Positions 28,318 through 37,792 of a stretch of 64,000 bases of DNA are shown one piece after another (within the stretch, counting starts at the first letter, position 1; each line of letters begins with the position of its first letter). The position numbers and the translations under genes were made by a program. Below the pieces are notes generated by a model. It was not told the origin of the DNA and ran no database searches. It worked only from the letters and a program-made list of their open reading frames with translations. This DNA is from Flavobacterium jejuense. GTDB taxonomy: Bacteria > Bacteroidota > Bacteroidia > Flavobacteriales > Flavobacteriaceae. The stretch covers positions 1-64,000 of the forward strand of contig NZ_VEVQ02000004.1 in NCBI RefSeq assembly GCF_006491595.2, written 5' to 3'.

Positions 28318-28683
28318 ATGAAAACACTACATAAAGTCATCTTGTTTGGATTTTTATTCTTTTTTATAAACTCTTTTAGTCAAGAAGTTGATGTTAGTAC
28401 TTTTATAAATAAAACGTACATCATTCAATCTGTTCCAAATGGCAATTACCAATACATCTCTTTTCCAAAACCTAATTTTATTAAAAAAAGAGGTGGTTTT
28501 GCAAATTATGATGATCTTGTTGGAAAAAAGGTTACCATCTTTAAAATAGTTAAAGAGAAAAAATCAGGAACTGTTGTTAGCATCAAACTTGAAGATGGAA
28601 ATAAATTCTTTGGAGTTTATCCTTCAATAGATGCCAATCTTCAGAAAGCTATTGAAAAAGGAGAATTACTCGAAGTAAACTAA
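28318..28683 (+). CDS. Small exported protein of unknown function
   Basis: A 121-residue protein with a signal peptide (MKTLHKVILFGFLFFFINSFSQ). The mature part is basic and strand-rich (NYQYISFPKPNFIKKRGG, TVVSIKLEDGNKFFGVYP). I recognise no domain. It lies 48 bp before the ArsC/Spx-like gene, on the same strand. Confidence 0.65.
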   Translation: MKTLHKVILFGFLFFFINSFSQEVDVSTFINKTYIIQSVPNGNYQYISFPKPNFIKKRGGFANYDDLVGKKVTIFKIVKEKKSGTVVSIKLEDGNKFFGVYPSIDANLQKAIEKGELLEVN

Positions 28684-28731
28684 ACATCCATTTAACTTTT
28701 AAAAGTATAATATGTACTTTTGTAAAAAAAC

Positions 28732-29085
28732 ATGAAAAACACTATCTTTTACTTAGCTTCTTGTAGTACTTGTAAAAAAATCATAAAATCTTTACCCGAT
28801 ACAGCTGAATTGATTTATCATGACATTAGACAAGAACCCTTAACTGAGGAAATCGTTACTGAAATGAAATCTTTAGCAGGAAGTTATGAAGCTTTATTTA
28901 GCAAAAGAGCACAGTTATATAAAGAACGTGATTTGAAAAACAAAACCTTAACAGAAGAGGACTATAAAGCTTTAATCTTAGAGCATTATACCTTTTTAAG
29001 TCGTCCCGTTTTTGTAATTGATGGTAAAATTTACATTGGCAATAGCCAAAAAGTAGTTAATGAAGTAATTGAAGCATTACGCTAA
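28732..29085 (+). CDS. ArsC/Spx-family thioredoxin-fold protein
   Basis: A 117-residue protein. The N-terminal strand and turn ASCSTCKK carries a CxxC pair (C11, C14), followed by IYHDIRQEPLT and a late LSRPVFVIDG, the conserved RP motif of the arsenate-reductase family. Many members (Spx, YffB) are not arsenate reductases and there is no arsenic gene nearby, so a thiol-redox role is more likely. Its stop overlaps the start of the next gene (TAATG at 29083-29087). Confidence 0.8.
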   Translation: MKNTIFYLASCSTCKKIIKSLPDTAELIYHDIRQEPLTEEIVTEMKSLAGSYEALFSKRAQLYKERDLKNKTLTEEDYKALILEHYTFLSRPVFVIDGKIYIGNSQKVVNEVIEALR

Positions 29086-29978
29086 TGAGCAAAAGAACAT
29101 TAGCCTTACTAGGAGCCACTTTTGTAGCTTTAATTTATGGTTTTAATTTTACCATAGCAAAAGAGGTGATGCCGACTTACGTAAAGCCTTATGCTTTTAT
29201 TTTAATTAGAGCAATCGGAGCAACCATTCTGTTTTGGGGTTTAACATTTTTTGGACCCAAAGAAAAAATAGCATTACAAGATTTTCCTAGAATCATCGCA
29301 GCTTCTTTGTTTGGAGTAGCTATCAATCAACTGTCATTTTTCAAAGGCTTGAGTTATACTTCTCCCATAAGTGCTTCGGTAATTATGGTCACTGCTCCTA
29401 TTGTTGTTTTAATTTTATCCGCTATACTTTTAAGAGAACGAATTGAATTTAAAAAAATAATTGGTATTTTAATTGGTTTAACTGGAACGTCCATTTTAAT
29501 TTTATACGGAAAAGATATTGGTGACAGTTCTAATGCAAGTTTGGGTAACTTTTTGGTCTTTGTAAATGCTTCTTCTTATGCCGTTTATTTAATCATTATT
29601 AAAAAATTGATTTCCAAATACCATGCTTTTACTTTTATCAAATGGATTTATACTTTCGGACTGTTATTTACACTGCCTTTTGCCATTGGAGAATTTAATG
29701 AAATTCGTTGGGAAACCATACCAACCAATATATATTACAACATCGGTTTTGTCGTATTATTTACTACTTTTTTAGCGTATTTGATTAATTTAATGGCCAT
29801 GAAAGAGTTAAAACCTACAACACTTTCTGTTTTTATTTATTTGCAACCCTTATTTGCAACCATTTTTGCTGTGAGTTTAGGAAAAGATGAAGTTAATAGT
29901 ATCAAATTAATTTCTTCTGTTTTGATTTTCATCGGAGTATATTTGGTTACCCAAAAGAAAGTAATTAGTAAAGAGTGA
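29085..29978 (+). CDS. EamA-family (DMT) transporter
   Basis: A 297-residue inner-membrane protein with ten predicted hydrophobic helices arranged as two EamA repeats (about 8-140 and 150-290). Repeat ends show SVIMVTAPIVVLILSAILLRERIEFKK and FIYLQPLFATIFAV, typical of the drug/metabolite transporter superfamily. The substrate is unknown. It is translationally coupled to the ArsC/Spx-like gene, so a related stress or metabolite function is possible. Confidence 0.85.
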   Translation: MSKRTLALLGATFVALIYGFNFTIAKEVMPTYVKPYAFILIRAIGATILFWGLTFFGPKEKIALQDFPRIIAASLFGVAINQLSFFKGLSYTSPISASVIMVTAPIVVLILSAILLRERIEFKKIIGILIGLTGTSILILYGKDIGDSSNASLGNFLVFVNASSYAVYLIIIKKLISKYHAFTFIKWIYTFGLLFTLPFAIGEFNEIRWETIPTNIYYNIGFVVLFTTFLAYLINLMAMKELKPTTLSVFIYLQPLFATIFAVSLGKDEVNSIKLISSVLIFIGVYLVTQKKVISKE

Positions 29979-30068
29979 GACGTAATTGGTCTAATTTCTA
30001 AATAACTAATCACTTTTTATTTGTCACTAATCACTATTTCTTATCTTTGACTTCTTTTAAAATAATAT

Positions 30069-30929
30069 ATGATACTATCCATGACTGGTTTTGGTAAAGC
30101 GACTAAGCAATTACCAAATAAAAAAATAAATGTTGAAATAAAATCGTTAAACAGCAAAGGACTTGATTTGAATGTACGAATGCCTTCTGTTTACAGAGAA
30201 ATGGAATTGGGTTTACGAAATGACATTTCACAAAAATTAGAACGTGGTAAAGTGGACTTTTCCTTATATATTGAAGTTACTGGTGAAGAAACTACTTCTA
30301 AAGTTAACGCTCCAATTATAAAAGCCTACATCAGCCAAATGAAAGCCATTTTACCAGAAGCAGATGCTACTGAATTGATGAAAATGGCGGTAAGAATGCC
30401 TGATGCTCTAAAAACTGAACGTGATGAAATTGACGAAAATGAATGGGTAGAAATCCTTTTGGTTATAAATGAAGCTTTAGAAAACATTCAAACGTTTAGA
30501 AAAGACGAAGGAAAATCACTTGAAAAAGAGTTCCAATTGCGTATTGCTAATATTCGTTCCTATATGGATCAAGCTTTAATTTTGGATCCAGAACGTGTAA
30601 AAAACATCAAAGAACGTTTACAAGCTGCTATCGATGAACTAAAAGTAACTGTGGATGAAAATCGCTTCGAACAAGAATTGATTTATTATTTAGAGAAATT
30701 AGACATCACTGAAGAAAAAGTGCGTTTGAACAATCATTTGGATTATTTCTTAGAAACGTTGAATGGTAATGAAGCTAATGGTCGAAAATTAGGTTTCATT
30801 ACACAAGAAATGGGAAGAGAAATTAATACTATGGGTTCCAAATCGAATCATGCAGAAATGCAAAAATTAGTAGTAATGATGAAAGACGAATTAGAAAAAA
30901 TCAAAGAACAAGTTTTGAATGTATTATAA
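30069..30929 (+). CDS. yicC: YicC-family endoribonuclease
   Basis: A 286-residue protein starting MILSMTGFGKA, the invariant YicC N-terminus, and ending with the DUF1732 part (NGRKLGFITQEMGREINTMGSKSNHAEMQ, given here in two overlapping pieces of the C-terminal 60 residues: GFITQEMGREINTMGSKSN). YicC proteins clip RNA and act in stationary-phase RNA turnover. It precedes gmk, the usual bacterial neighbour. Confidence 0.92.
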   Translation: MILSMTGFGKATKQLPNKKINVEIKSLNSKGLDLNVRMPSVYREMELGLRNDISQKLERGKVDFSLYIEVTGEETTSKVNAPIIKAYISQMKAILPEADATELMKMAVRMPDALKTERDEIDENEWVEILLVINEALENIQTFRKDEGKSLEKEFQLRIANIRSYMDQALILDPERVKNIKERLQAAIDELKVTVDENRFEQELIYYLEKLDITEEKVRLNNHLDYFLETLNGNEANGRKLGFITQEMGREINTMGSKSNHAEMQKLVVMMKDELEKIKEQVLNVL

Positions 30930-31017
30930 AGAAGTGATTAGTAAATAGTAATTAGTGATTAGTCTTTTATTGAGTCTTTTGCTAATTACCAATCACTACT
31001 AACTAATAACTATAAAA

Positions 31018-31590
31018 ATGACTAAAGGAAAATTATTTGTGTTTTCAGCTCCATCAGGATCAGGTAAAACAACAATAGTACGCTACTTATTAGGAAAAGA
31101 AGAGTTAAATTTAGAATTCTCTATCTCATGTGCTACACGTGAACCAAGAGGACAAGAAATAGATGGTACGGATTACTATTTTATTTCTTGGGAAACATTC
31201 AAACAACATATTAAAGACGAAGATTTTATTGAATGGGAAGAGGTATATACCAATAATTTTTACGGTACGTTAAAAGCAGAAGTAGAACGCATTTGGGCAT
31301 TAGGCAAACACGTGATATTTGATATTGACGTTGTAGGTGGTTTGCGAATCAAACACAAATTCCCTGAAGAAACGTTGGCTGTTTTTGTAAAACCACCCAG
31401 TGTAGACGAATTAAAACGCAGATTGAAGTTACGCTCTACAGAAAGTGAAGACAAAATCAATATGCGTATTGCCAAAGCTTCGGTGGAATTAGCCACTGCT
31501 CCTCAGTTTGATAAAATTATTAAGAATTACGATTTGGATACTGCTAAGGAAGAAGCTTATCAGTTGGTGAAGGAGTTTATTGGGAAATAG
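31018..31590 (+). CDS. gmk: Guanylate kinase
   Basis: A 190-residue enzyme that phosphorylates GMP to GDP. The P-loop FSAPSGSGKTTIV is at residues 8-20; the GMP-binding part has SCATREPRGQEIDGTDYYF (about 38-56) and DVVGGLRIKHKFPE. Size and motifs are standard. It lies 88 bp after yicC; the gap holds TTAGT-type short repeats. Confidence 0.95.
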   Translation: MTKGKLFVFSAPSGSGKTTIVRYLLGKEELNLEFSISCATREPRGQEIDGTDYYFISWETFKQHIKDEDFIEWEEVYTNNFYGTLKAEVERIWALGKHVIFDIDVVGGLRIKHKFPEETLAVFVKPPSVDELKRRLKLRSTESEDKINMRIAKASVELATAPQFDKIIKNYDLDTAKEEAYQLVKEFIGK

Positions 31591-31648
31591 TACTTAGTCC
31601 TCAGTACTTAGTGAGAATAATTAGTAGTTAGTATAGATAAATTATTTT

Positions 31649-32014
31649 ATGAGTGGCATTAAATCTTATAAAGAATTACTTATTTGGCAAAAAGGCATTA
31701 AAATTGTTGTTCTAGTATATAAACTAACCCAAAATTTCCCTAAAGAAGAAATTTATGCTTTGACCAGTCAAATTAAAAGGGCTAGTGTATCCATTCCTTC
31801 TAATATTGCTGAAGGTTTTGGTCGTCAAACAGACAAATCATTCAATCATTTTTTGAATATTTCTAGAGGCTCCTTAAACGAATTAGAAACACAACTTATT
31901 CTTGCAAAAGAATTAGAATTTAATTTAGATGAAAAGATACTTACTGAAATTATGCTTTTGATTGAAGAAGAAAGTAAAATGATACATTCCTTTTCAAAAA
32001 AACTAAAAGAATAA
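31649..32014 (+). CDS. Four-helix-bundle protein (23S rRNA intervening-sequence family)
   Basis: A 121-residue all-helical protein with the family features: SYKELLIWQKGIKIVV at the start, LTSQIKRASVSIPSNIAEGFGR (split as LTSQIKRASVSIPS and NIAEGFGR) at about 38-59, and NHFLNISRGSLNELETQL later. The family was named from proteins coded in 23S rRNA intervening sequences but is usually found, as here, between ordinary genes; the function is unknown. It separates gmk from nadD and is bracketed by TTAGT-rich repeats, so it looks like a later insertion. Confidence 0.88.
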   Translation: MSGIKSYKELLIWQKGIKIVVLVYKLTQNFPKEEIYALTSQIKRASVSIPSNIAEGFGRQTDKSFNHFLNISRGSLNELETQLILAKELEFNLDEKILTEIMLLIEEESKMIHSFSKKLKE

Positions 32015-32078
32015 AAAACAGTAATTTAGCACTAAATATTAAAACTAAGTACTAACAACTAAGCACTATGTACTAAAA

Positions 32079-32660
32079 ATGAAAATCGGATTATACTTTG
32101 GTACTTTCAACCCTATTCACATTGGTCATTTAATTATTGCCAATCATATGGCTGAGCATTCTGATTTAGATCAAGTTTGGATGGTAGTGACCCCTCATAA
32201 TCCTCATAAAAAGAAAAGTACTTTGCTAGATGATTACCATCGTTTGCACATGGTACATTTAGCCACAGAAGAATATGCCAACATTCAACCTTCAGATATT
32301 GAATTTAAATTACCGCAACCTAATTATACCGTTCATACTTTAGCCCATTTACAAGAGAAATATCCCAATTATGAATTCTCTTTAATTATGGGTGAAGACA
32401 ATTTGAATTCGTTACACAAATGGAAAAACTTCGAAGTGATCCTTCAAAATCATGACATTTATGTTTATCCGAGATTAAATTCAGGTGAAATGGATGACCA
32501 ATTTGCCAATCATCCCAAAATTCATAGAATAGGTGCTCCAGTGATTGAATTGTCGTCTACTTTTATTAGAAATAGCATTAAAAACAATAAAAATGTAGTT
32601 CCTATGTTACCTAATAAGGTTTGGGAGTATGTGGAACATAATTTGTTTTATAAGAAGTAG
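32079..32660 (+). CDS. nadD: Nicotinate-nucleotide adenylyltransferase
   Basis: A 193-residue enzyme that joins nicotinate mononucleotide to ATP in NAD synthesis. The nucleotidyltransferase motif GTFNPIHIGHL is at residues 8-18, followed by MVVTPHNPHKKK and the C-terminal ISSTFIR-type signature, here LSSTFIRNSIK (about 162-172). This is the housekeeping NAD gene; it is 13 kb from the NAD/ADP-ribose cluster and has no NrtR-like palindrome upstream. Confidence 0.94.
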   Translation: MKIGLYFGTFNPIHIGHLIIANHMAEHSDLDQVWMVVTPHNPHKKKSTLLDDYHRLHMVHLATEEYANIQPSDIEFKLPQPNYTVHTLAHLQEKYPNYEFSLIMGEDNLNSLHKWKNFEVILQNHDIYVYPRLNSGEMDDQFANHPKIHRIGAPVIELSSTFIRNSIKNNKNVVPMLPNKVWEYVEHNLFYKK

Positions 32661-32667
32661 AATAATT

Positions 32668-33075
32668 ATGAAAGGTTTAATTTTTCTATTATTAGTAATT
32701 ATTTTCCCCTCTTTCAATTATCAAAAAAATGAAAAAATTGAAGGGATTTACTATTCAGTAGATAATAAATTTGAAAAATTTTCTATTATGAAATTATTTG
32801 ACAATGGGACTTTTCAATATAGCTATGGATTAAGTGGATGTCAAGGAAAACTTACTGGTAAATATTTCATTGATAATAAAAGAATTACGTTTAAAAATGA
32901 TGAAATTTTCACAGAAGTATACTTAGAAAAGCAGACTGATTCTTTAGCAAAAATAACTCCTTTTTATCCAGATTTAAGTATCGTTGATTGGAAAATTTAT
33001 AAAAATGCTATTAAACCTATTTCGAAAATAAATACTGGTTGTATTGTTGAAAAAGGGAAACATTTAAAAAAATAA
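32668..33075 (+). CDS. Exported protein of unknown function
   Basis: I start at the ATG at 32668 (135 residues, MKGLIFLLLVIIFPSFNYQK); an earlier in-frame ATG at 32629 would overlap nadD and bury the signal peptide. The mature part is strand-rich with GTFQYSYGLSGCQGKLTGKY, a lipocalin-like or copper-resistance-like turn pattern, and two Cys. No firm family. Confidence 0.6.
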   Translation: MKGLIFLLLVIIFPSFNYQKNEKIEGIYYSVDNKFEKFSIMKLFDNGTFQYSYGLSGCQGKLTGKYFIDNKRITFKNDEIFTEVYLEKQTDSLAKITPFYPDLSIVDWKIYKNAIKPISKINTGCIVEKGKHLKK

Positions 33076-33137
33076 TTTATTCTAAAAAAGCATAAATAAT
33101 CCTATATTTGGCTTTTTTAATTTAAACCCCAAAAGTC

Positions 33138-33716
33138 ATGAATAAATTACTTGTTTTTACTTTATCCATCTTACTTTTTTCATGTAGTAAAGATGATAAC
33201 GACGATTCAAATCAAGCCTCAACTCGATTAGCTGTCAATGGCAAATCATATGATATTTCTAAAGCAACCGCTGTAGACAATTACAGATTTTCAAGTGATT
33301 CTCATGCTGAATTTGATTTTTTAATGACAAATGGTACATTAAATATCTTAGCAGAACCAATGTCTTATTTTGGATTTGAAGCAACTAATGCATCCATTTT
33401 ATTAAATGTTCAAATGTTTTCAAATAATACCTCTTTTTCAAATGGTGTATATACTTTTGTTCAAAATGGAAATATCTTAGATCCTCAACCAGCGTCTAAC
33501 TTTTTTAGCCAGTTAGGCATTCAAATAGATGGAAATAATGATAACGATTTCAATGACATAGAAGACATCTACTTAACTGCTACTGCTGGAACAGTTAGTG
33601 TTTTAGGGTCAAGTCCTAATTATACATTAGCAATTGATGTAACTTTATCTAACAATGAAAATTTTACATATACCTATAATGGTGGATTTGATTACTATAA
33701 CAATAGAGGAAATTAA
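33138..33716 (+). CDS. Lipoprotein of unknown function
   Basis: A 192-residue protein with a lipobox (ILLFSCSKDDNDD), Cys17 being the likely lipidation site followed by acidic residues, as in surface-exposed flavobacterial lipoproteins. The body is beta-rich with an Asn/Asp stretch (DGNNDNDFNDIEDIYL) that may bind calcium. No domain recognised. Confidence 0.65.
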   Translation: MNKLLVFTLSILLFSCSKDDNDDSNQASTRLAVNGKSYDISKATAVDNYRFSSDSHAEFDFLMTNGTLNILAEPMSYFGFEATNASILLNVQMFSNNTSFSNGVYTFVQNGNILDPQPASNFFSQLGIQIDGNNDNDFNDIEDIYLTATAGTVSVLGSSPNYTLAIDVTLSNNENFTYTYNGGFDYYNNRGN

Positions 33717-33727
33717 ATTTTAATAAA

Positions 33728-35158
33728 ATGAAAAATATATTTTTAATTCTTTTTTTAGTTTTTTCTGTCTTTTGTAGATCGCAACAAGTTATTGTAGAAG
33801 AAAAATTTGAAAAAGACAATGTTCCTTTAGGTTATGAATTTTTACCAATTAAAAATAAAATAGCTATTAAAAAGGGTAAACATATTGGAATATCTCAAAA
33901 TAGAGAGGTTAATAAGATTATGACTTTTGATTCTAAAGGTAAAGATAGCATTTGGTTTGAAAATAAAAATGTAATGAATCCTTTTTTTAATTATAGTGGA
34001 AATATCTTGATTGCCGAGGATTACTCAAAACTAAGACTATCAGGTGATAACATCAATTTATTTGGAAAATTTGGAGTAAAAGTCTTGGATGCAAAAAAAT
34101 ATTCACCTCAATATTATTTTGACAACCAAATGTTAATGTATAAAAAAGATAAAGATAAATTTAATGTCATTTATCCTTATGAAGGGAACAAGACTACTAA
34201 AGTTGAACTTAGTTTGAAAGGGTTTGAAAGGCTAGTAGGAGAAAATTTCTATAAGTCACAAAGAGCTCCTGGTATTAAAACATTTATAAATAAAAAAGGA
34301 AATATTGAAGTAATTTCTAAATCAATTTCAAAAGACTGTAAAGAGTCCAAAATATACAGAACAGAATACAATCCATCAGGAGAAAAAATAGGTGAAATAC
34401 AATATGATTTATTACTAAAAGATTACAGTTTTATTCTATCAGTTACAGGTGGTGGACAAATGGTTTTAAAATCGGTTGGAGGATTTAGCAATACTTTTAC
34501 TAATCATGCTGGTTTTAGTAACACAGTTAGTTTAGGATCAAGTACTTATTCAGATTTTGCAGATGATGGATCGATTAACAACTTATATTTTGATTCTTCA
34601 GGAAATGTATATGTTTATGGAATGTTAGGTAATAAAGAAAAAGAAAATTTACTTTACAACAGAATAGTTGGATATTATATCTATAAGTTTGACAAAACAG
34701 GGAATTTATTATGGGAAAAGAAGTTTGAAACTGATAAATTAGAAAAAATTCGTATAGCTTATTTAAACAACACATACGTTAGAATGTTTAATATGAATGG
34801 ACAGTTACAGTTTTTATTCGCATCAACTCAGCCAGACGAAATTTTAATGTTATCCGATATAAACGAGAAAAACGGTGACTTTGTTAAAACTGATTTTTAT
34901 TCGTTTAAGACAAATAATTCAAACGATATTCGAGACTTTATTTATGCTAATATTACTGATAAAGATCTTTTAAAAAATAAGATTATGGATTATGAGGCGT
35001 TAATGTTATATTATAAAGACAAAGATTTCAAATTATATATTGACTCTATTGATGCAAAAAATAAAATATATTTTAACACAATGGTAAGCAATGATGGAAT
35101 TTGGCTAGTAGAATCTGATAACAAAGACTATTATAAAGTCTTAAATTTTAAGTCTTAA
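33728..35158 (+). CDS. Exported protein of unknown function, propeller-like
   Basis: A 476-residue protein with a signal peptide (MKNIFLILFLVFSVFCRSQ). Repeated strand patterns such as NLYFDSSGNVYVYGMLGN and YYIYKFDKTGNLLWEKKFE resemble beta-propeller blades (the last is like the PQQ/DUF motif GN-LLW-K). It has no T9SS sorting domain. It lies 11 bp after the lipoprotein gene, so the two are probably co-transcribed. Confidence 0.65.
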   Translation: MKNIFLILFLVFSVFCRSQQVIVEEKFEKDNVPLGYEFLPIKNKIAIKKGKHIGISQNREVNKIMTFDSKGKDSIWFENKNVMNPFFNYSGNILIAEDYSKLRLSGDNINLFGKFGVKVLDAKKYSPQYYFDNQMLMYKKDKDKFNVIYPYEGNKTTKVELSLKGFERLVGENFYKSQRAPGIKTFINKKGNIEVISKSISKDCKESKIYRTEYNPSGEKIGEIQYDLLLKDYSFILSVTGGGQMVLKSVGGFSNTFTNHAGFSNTVSLGSSTYSDFADDGSINNLYFDSSGNVYVYGMLGNKEKENLLYNRIVGYYIYKFDKTGNLLWEKKFETDKLEKIRIAYLNNTYVRMFNMNGQLQFLFASTQPDEILMLSDINEKNGDFVKTDFYSFKTNNSNDIRDFIYANITDKDLLKNKIMDYEALMLYYKDKDFKLYIDSIDAKNKIYFNTMVSNDGIWLVESDNKDYYKVLNFKS

Positions 35159-35181
35159 TAAATTATCATTTCTTTTGAAAT

Positions 35182-35219
35182 AAAATCCCACTAAGTTTTA
35201 AAACCTAGTGGGATTTTTT
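35182..35219. terminator. Bidirectional terminator
   Basis: AAAATCCCACTA (35182-35193) pairs with TAGTGGGATTTT (35206-35217), followed by T's. It separates the + strand run from the convergent NAD/ADP-ribose cluster. Confidence 0.8.
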
Positions 35220-35252
35220 CTTTCGTCAAAATGACAATATGAAGTGAAATAG

Positions 35253-36710
35253 TTAATAAAATTTCCTCACTCGTTTACGAATATCTTCCAAAGTATGATC
35301 TATCAATAGTTTTCCATCTCTGAACACTTCTTTCATTTCGCCTTGCTGTTCTTCGTTCCAAGAAACATTATCTGTTAAAGTATAATTTCCGTCTACTAAA
35401 TCGATTTTCATTAGGCCTTTGGCTGATTTTTTGGTTCCATCGTCTGTAATGGGATCTTTGAAAATGGCTCTTCCTTCTCCGTTTACTTCTCCGTAAGTGG
35501 CTTTCATGGCAAAGCCAAAAGTATCACGTGTGTTGTATTGATAGGTAAACGAACCTATTCCTAGAACGACATTGGTAGACGCAAATCCTTTTTTCTTTAA
35601 CTCTTCACAAATTTGAGTCGCTCTATCAATCGTAATGCTATCTCCATAAATCGCTCCAATTTGCGGAATCAACTCTTTATAGCCTTTTGCATTAATAGTT
35701 CCTCCAAAAGTCTGCCAAAGCAATTCTACGACTCCTTTTATTTCTTGTTCGGTTTTTCCGTTTGGATTACCACATAAAATAAGAATTGGGTCACCACTAT
35801 CAGGACGAATGACTACTTTTCCTTCTCTGGTTACAATTTCTTCTTTTAATCTTGGTAAATAATCTGTTAGAACTTTCCATAAATCCCAAGTATCCGAAAC
35901 GATAGAAACAATTCCTTTTGGATAGACTTCGCAAATTAATCTTTTGAAAGTGTCATATTCTCCTTCGGTTGTTCCCATACACATTACCGAATGCTCGGTT
36001 GCTGCTACTGAACCACCAATTAATTCGTTATCTGAATTGGCATTGTAGTATTCTTCCAAAAATTCAATCGCTGGAATCGTATCTGTTCCTGTGAAACTCA
36101 ATAAATGTCCGGCTGCTGAAATTACGGCTGCTTCAATTCCTGCCATTCCTCTCATAGAGAAATCGTGTGCTTGCCAATCTACAAATTCGGTAATCGAAGA
36201 GGTTTCATGAGCATATTTATCTAATACTTTTCGATATTGTTTCGCTATGGTTGCTGAATTACAAGGCATCCAAACTACTGCTGAAAGTAGGGTTTCAAAA
36301 TAGTTGGTCAACCAAAAGAATTCTGGTTTTGTATTGTACATGGTAAACATTGGTGTACGAATAGGCACACTAACTCCTTCTGGCAAAGCTTTGAATACCA
36401 TTGGAATATAGCCTAAATCGTGTAAATCTTCGATATGTTGAATTCCAACTTGGTTTTCACCCAAATAATTATTGATTCTACGAGCATATTTTTTAGCTAC
36501 TTCTTCTTTTGGTTTCCCAAAGAAATGCGTTTGAAAGTCTTCTAAAATGTATTTTTTAATGAAATATTGTAAACCGAAGAAAACCACCTCATCAATGCCT
36601 TCAATTCTTGATTTTCTTGGTGTCCAATTGGAATATACTAAAGTTGTTCCGCTTGGATATTGTCTTCTGTGATCTACTTTGTAACCGTCGGTTAATAGTA
36701 ATGGGTTCAT
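35253..36710 (-). CDS. Nicotinamide phosphoribosyltransferase-like enzyme (NAMPT/NadV type)
   Basis: A 485-residue protein matching NAMPT in size and layout: LLLTDGYKVDHRRQYP at the start (residues 4-19), WQAHDFSMRGMAGIEAA (about 180-196) with the catalytic Asp/Arg region, GSVAATEHSVM (about 233-243) and VIRPDSGDP (about 302-310). NAMPT makes NMN from nicotinamide and PRPP. It is the last gene of the cluster and shares an internal promoter with the PurA-like, VWA and 111-residue genes. With the Prs-like enzyme at the other end it could form a salvage route; an alternative substrate (ADP-ribose pyrophosphate, as in phage NARP1 Namat) is possible and cannot be judged by eye. Confidence 0.88.
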   Translation of the reverse strand: MNPLLLTDGYKVDHRRQYPSGTTLVYSNWTPRKSRIEGIDEVVFFGLQYFIKKYILEDFQTHFFGKPKEEVAKKYARRINNYLGENQVGIQHIEDLHDLGYIPMVFKALPEGVSVPIRTPMFTMYNTKPEFFWLTNYFETLLSAVVWMPCNSATIAKQYRKVLDKYAHETSSITEFVDWQAHDFSMRGMAGIEAAVISAAGHLLSFTGTDTIPAIEFLEEYYNANSDNELIGGSVAATEHSVMCMGTTEGEYDTFKRLICEVYPKGIVSIVSDTWDLWKVLTDYLPRLKEEIVTREGKVVIRPDSGDPILILCGNPNGKTEQEIKGVVELLWQTFGGTINAKGYKELIPQIGAIYGDSITIDRATQICEELKKKGFASTNVVLGIGSFTYQYNTRDTFGFAMKATYGEVNGEGRAIFKDPITDDGTKKSAKGLMKIDLVDGNYTLTDNVSWNEEQQGEMKEVFRDGKLLIDHTLEDIRKRVRKFY

Positions 36711-36721
36711 ATAATTATGTT

Positions 36722-37792
36722 TTACTTTATTACTTTAAAAAATTTAGATTCTGGTGCGTAAGAACCATAAATCTCATCAAATTTAGTTTTTAATTTATCA
36801 AAATCAACTTCTTGTTTGTATTGATCCAAACAGGTTATTACTAAATTATTTTTGGTTGCTTTTGAATAGATTTGGTCAATTTGCAAAGCGTGAAGTAACA
36901 ATTCTTCGTCTAGTTTTCCAAATCGGAGTTCTTTTTGATATTCGTTGTATACACAAGTTTCTTCTTCATTGTTTACTAATGTTATGTTTTCTTCATTTGG
37001 CATCCAACCACTTCCATGTCTAGTGGTGTAACATCTTGTTACATAAAATAATTCTATATCTTGAATGTCTAATTGCTTACAAATTTCCATTGCATTTTTG
37101 GAAGTAGTATTCGCATACGTTACATTGGGAAACACACCATGATCCATATCTAATAAAACACCTTGACTGCCTTCAAAAATAAGGGTTTCGTAGTTTTTCA
37201 ATTCTTCATAAGTAGTGATTTTCCAGTCAATTTTTTCAATACATTCTAAAAAGTAAGCAACTTCATTTTGTAGCTGAATATCATTGGAAACACCATAATA
37301 AGAAGCGATATTTTTTAATTTTTCAATCAGAAAATCCTTTGGTCCTATTAAATCTATGGCAAATAACTTGTACGCACCTTCATTGCGCTTCATGGTGGCT
37401 CCAATTCCTTTTCCGCAAGAACCATGAGATAAATTTTTGGTGTTATTTCGGTTTTGCCAAACATCGAAAGGTGTGGTTACTTTGGCTAACGGATGAATGT
37501 AAAGGGTTGTATTACCTCCTTTTTCTTTTAATTCGAGAAACTCATTGTACAAAAGTGACGGATGAATCGTGCAATGCTCGCTAAAATAGGATGGCAAACC
37601 CCGCAAAGCACCGCTAGCGAAACTGGAATGCACGTGTTTTTTCCCGTTAAGCAGTACAGTATGTGCTGCTTGTTGGCCACCTGAAAAACGAATTACAATA
37701 GCTTCGGGATTTTGGCTACAAAGGAAATCGGTTGTAATGCCTTTTCCTTCGTCTCCAAACCCTAAACCGATAACCACTTTTGCTTTTTTCAT
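36722..37792 (-). CDS. Short adenylosuccinate-synthetase paralogue
   Basis: A 356-residue protein, about 70 shorter than ordinary PurA. It keeps the GTP-binding GLGFGDEGKG (residues 9-18) with the catalytic Asp, an altered GGQQAAHT (about 38-45; normally GGxNAGHT) and GSQGVLLDMDHGVFPNVT (about 209-226). PurA joins IMP and aspartate to make adenylosuccinate. The short form and NAD-cluster setting suggest a different nucleotide substrate. Phage PurZ enzymes are also short, but they replace the catalytic Asp with Ser, which is not the case here. It ends 11 bp before the NAMPT-like gene. Confidence 0.8.
   Translation of the reverse strand: MKKAKVVIGLGFGDEGKGITTDFLCSQNPEAIVIRFSGGQQAAHTVLLNGKKHVHSSFASGALRGLPSYFSEHCTIHPSLLYNEFLELKEKGGNTTLYIHPLAKVTTPFDVWQNRNNTKNLSHGSCGKGIGATMKRNEGAYKLFAIDLIGPKDFLIEKLKNIASYYGVSNDIQLQNEVAYFLECIEKIDWKITTYEELKNYETLIFEGSQGVLLDMDHGVFPNVTYANTTSKNAMEICKQLDIQDIELFYVTRCYTTRHGSGWMPNEENITLVNNEEETCVYNEYQKELRFGKLDEELLLHALQIDQIYSKATKNNLVITCLDQYKQEVDFDKLKTKFDEIYGSYAPESKFFKVIK

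Noticed and set aside
32629..32667. Upstream ATG for the exported protein after nadD
   Set aside because: It would overlap nadD and place 13 residues before the signal peptide; the ATG at 32668 gives a normal signal peptide.
36722..37792. Phage PurZ-like (Z-genome) enzyme
   Set aside because: The short length fits, but the catalytic Asp of GDEGKG is kept, while PurZ has Ser there, and no other Z-genome gene is nearby. The simple label of PurA paralogue is safer.
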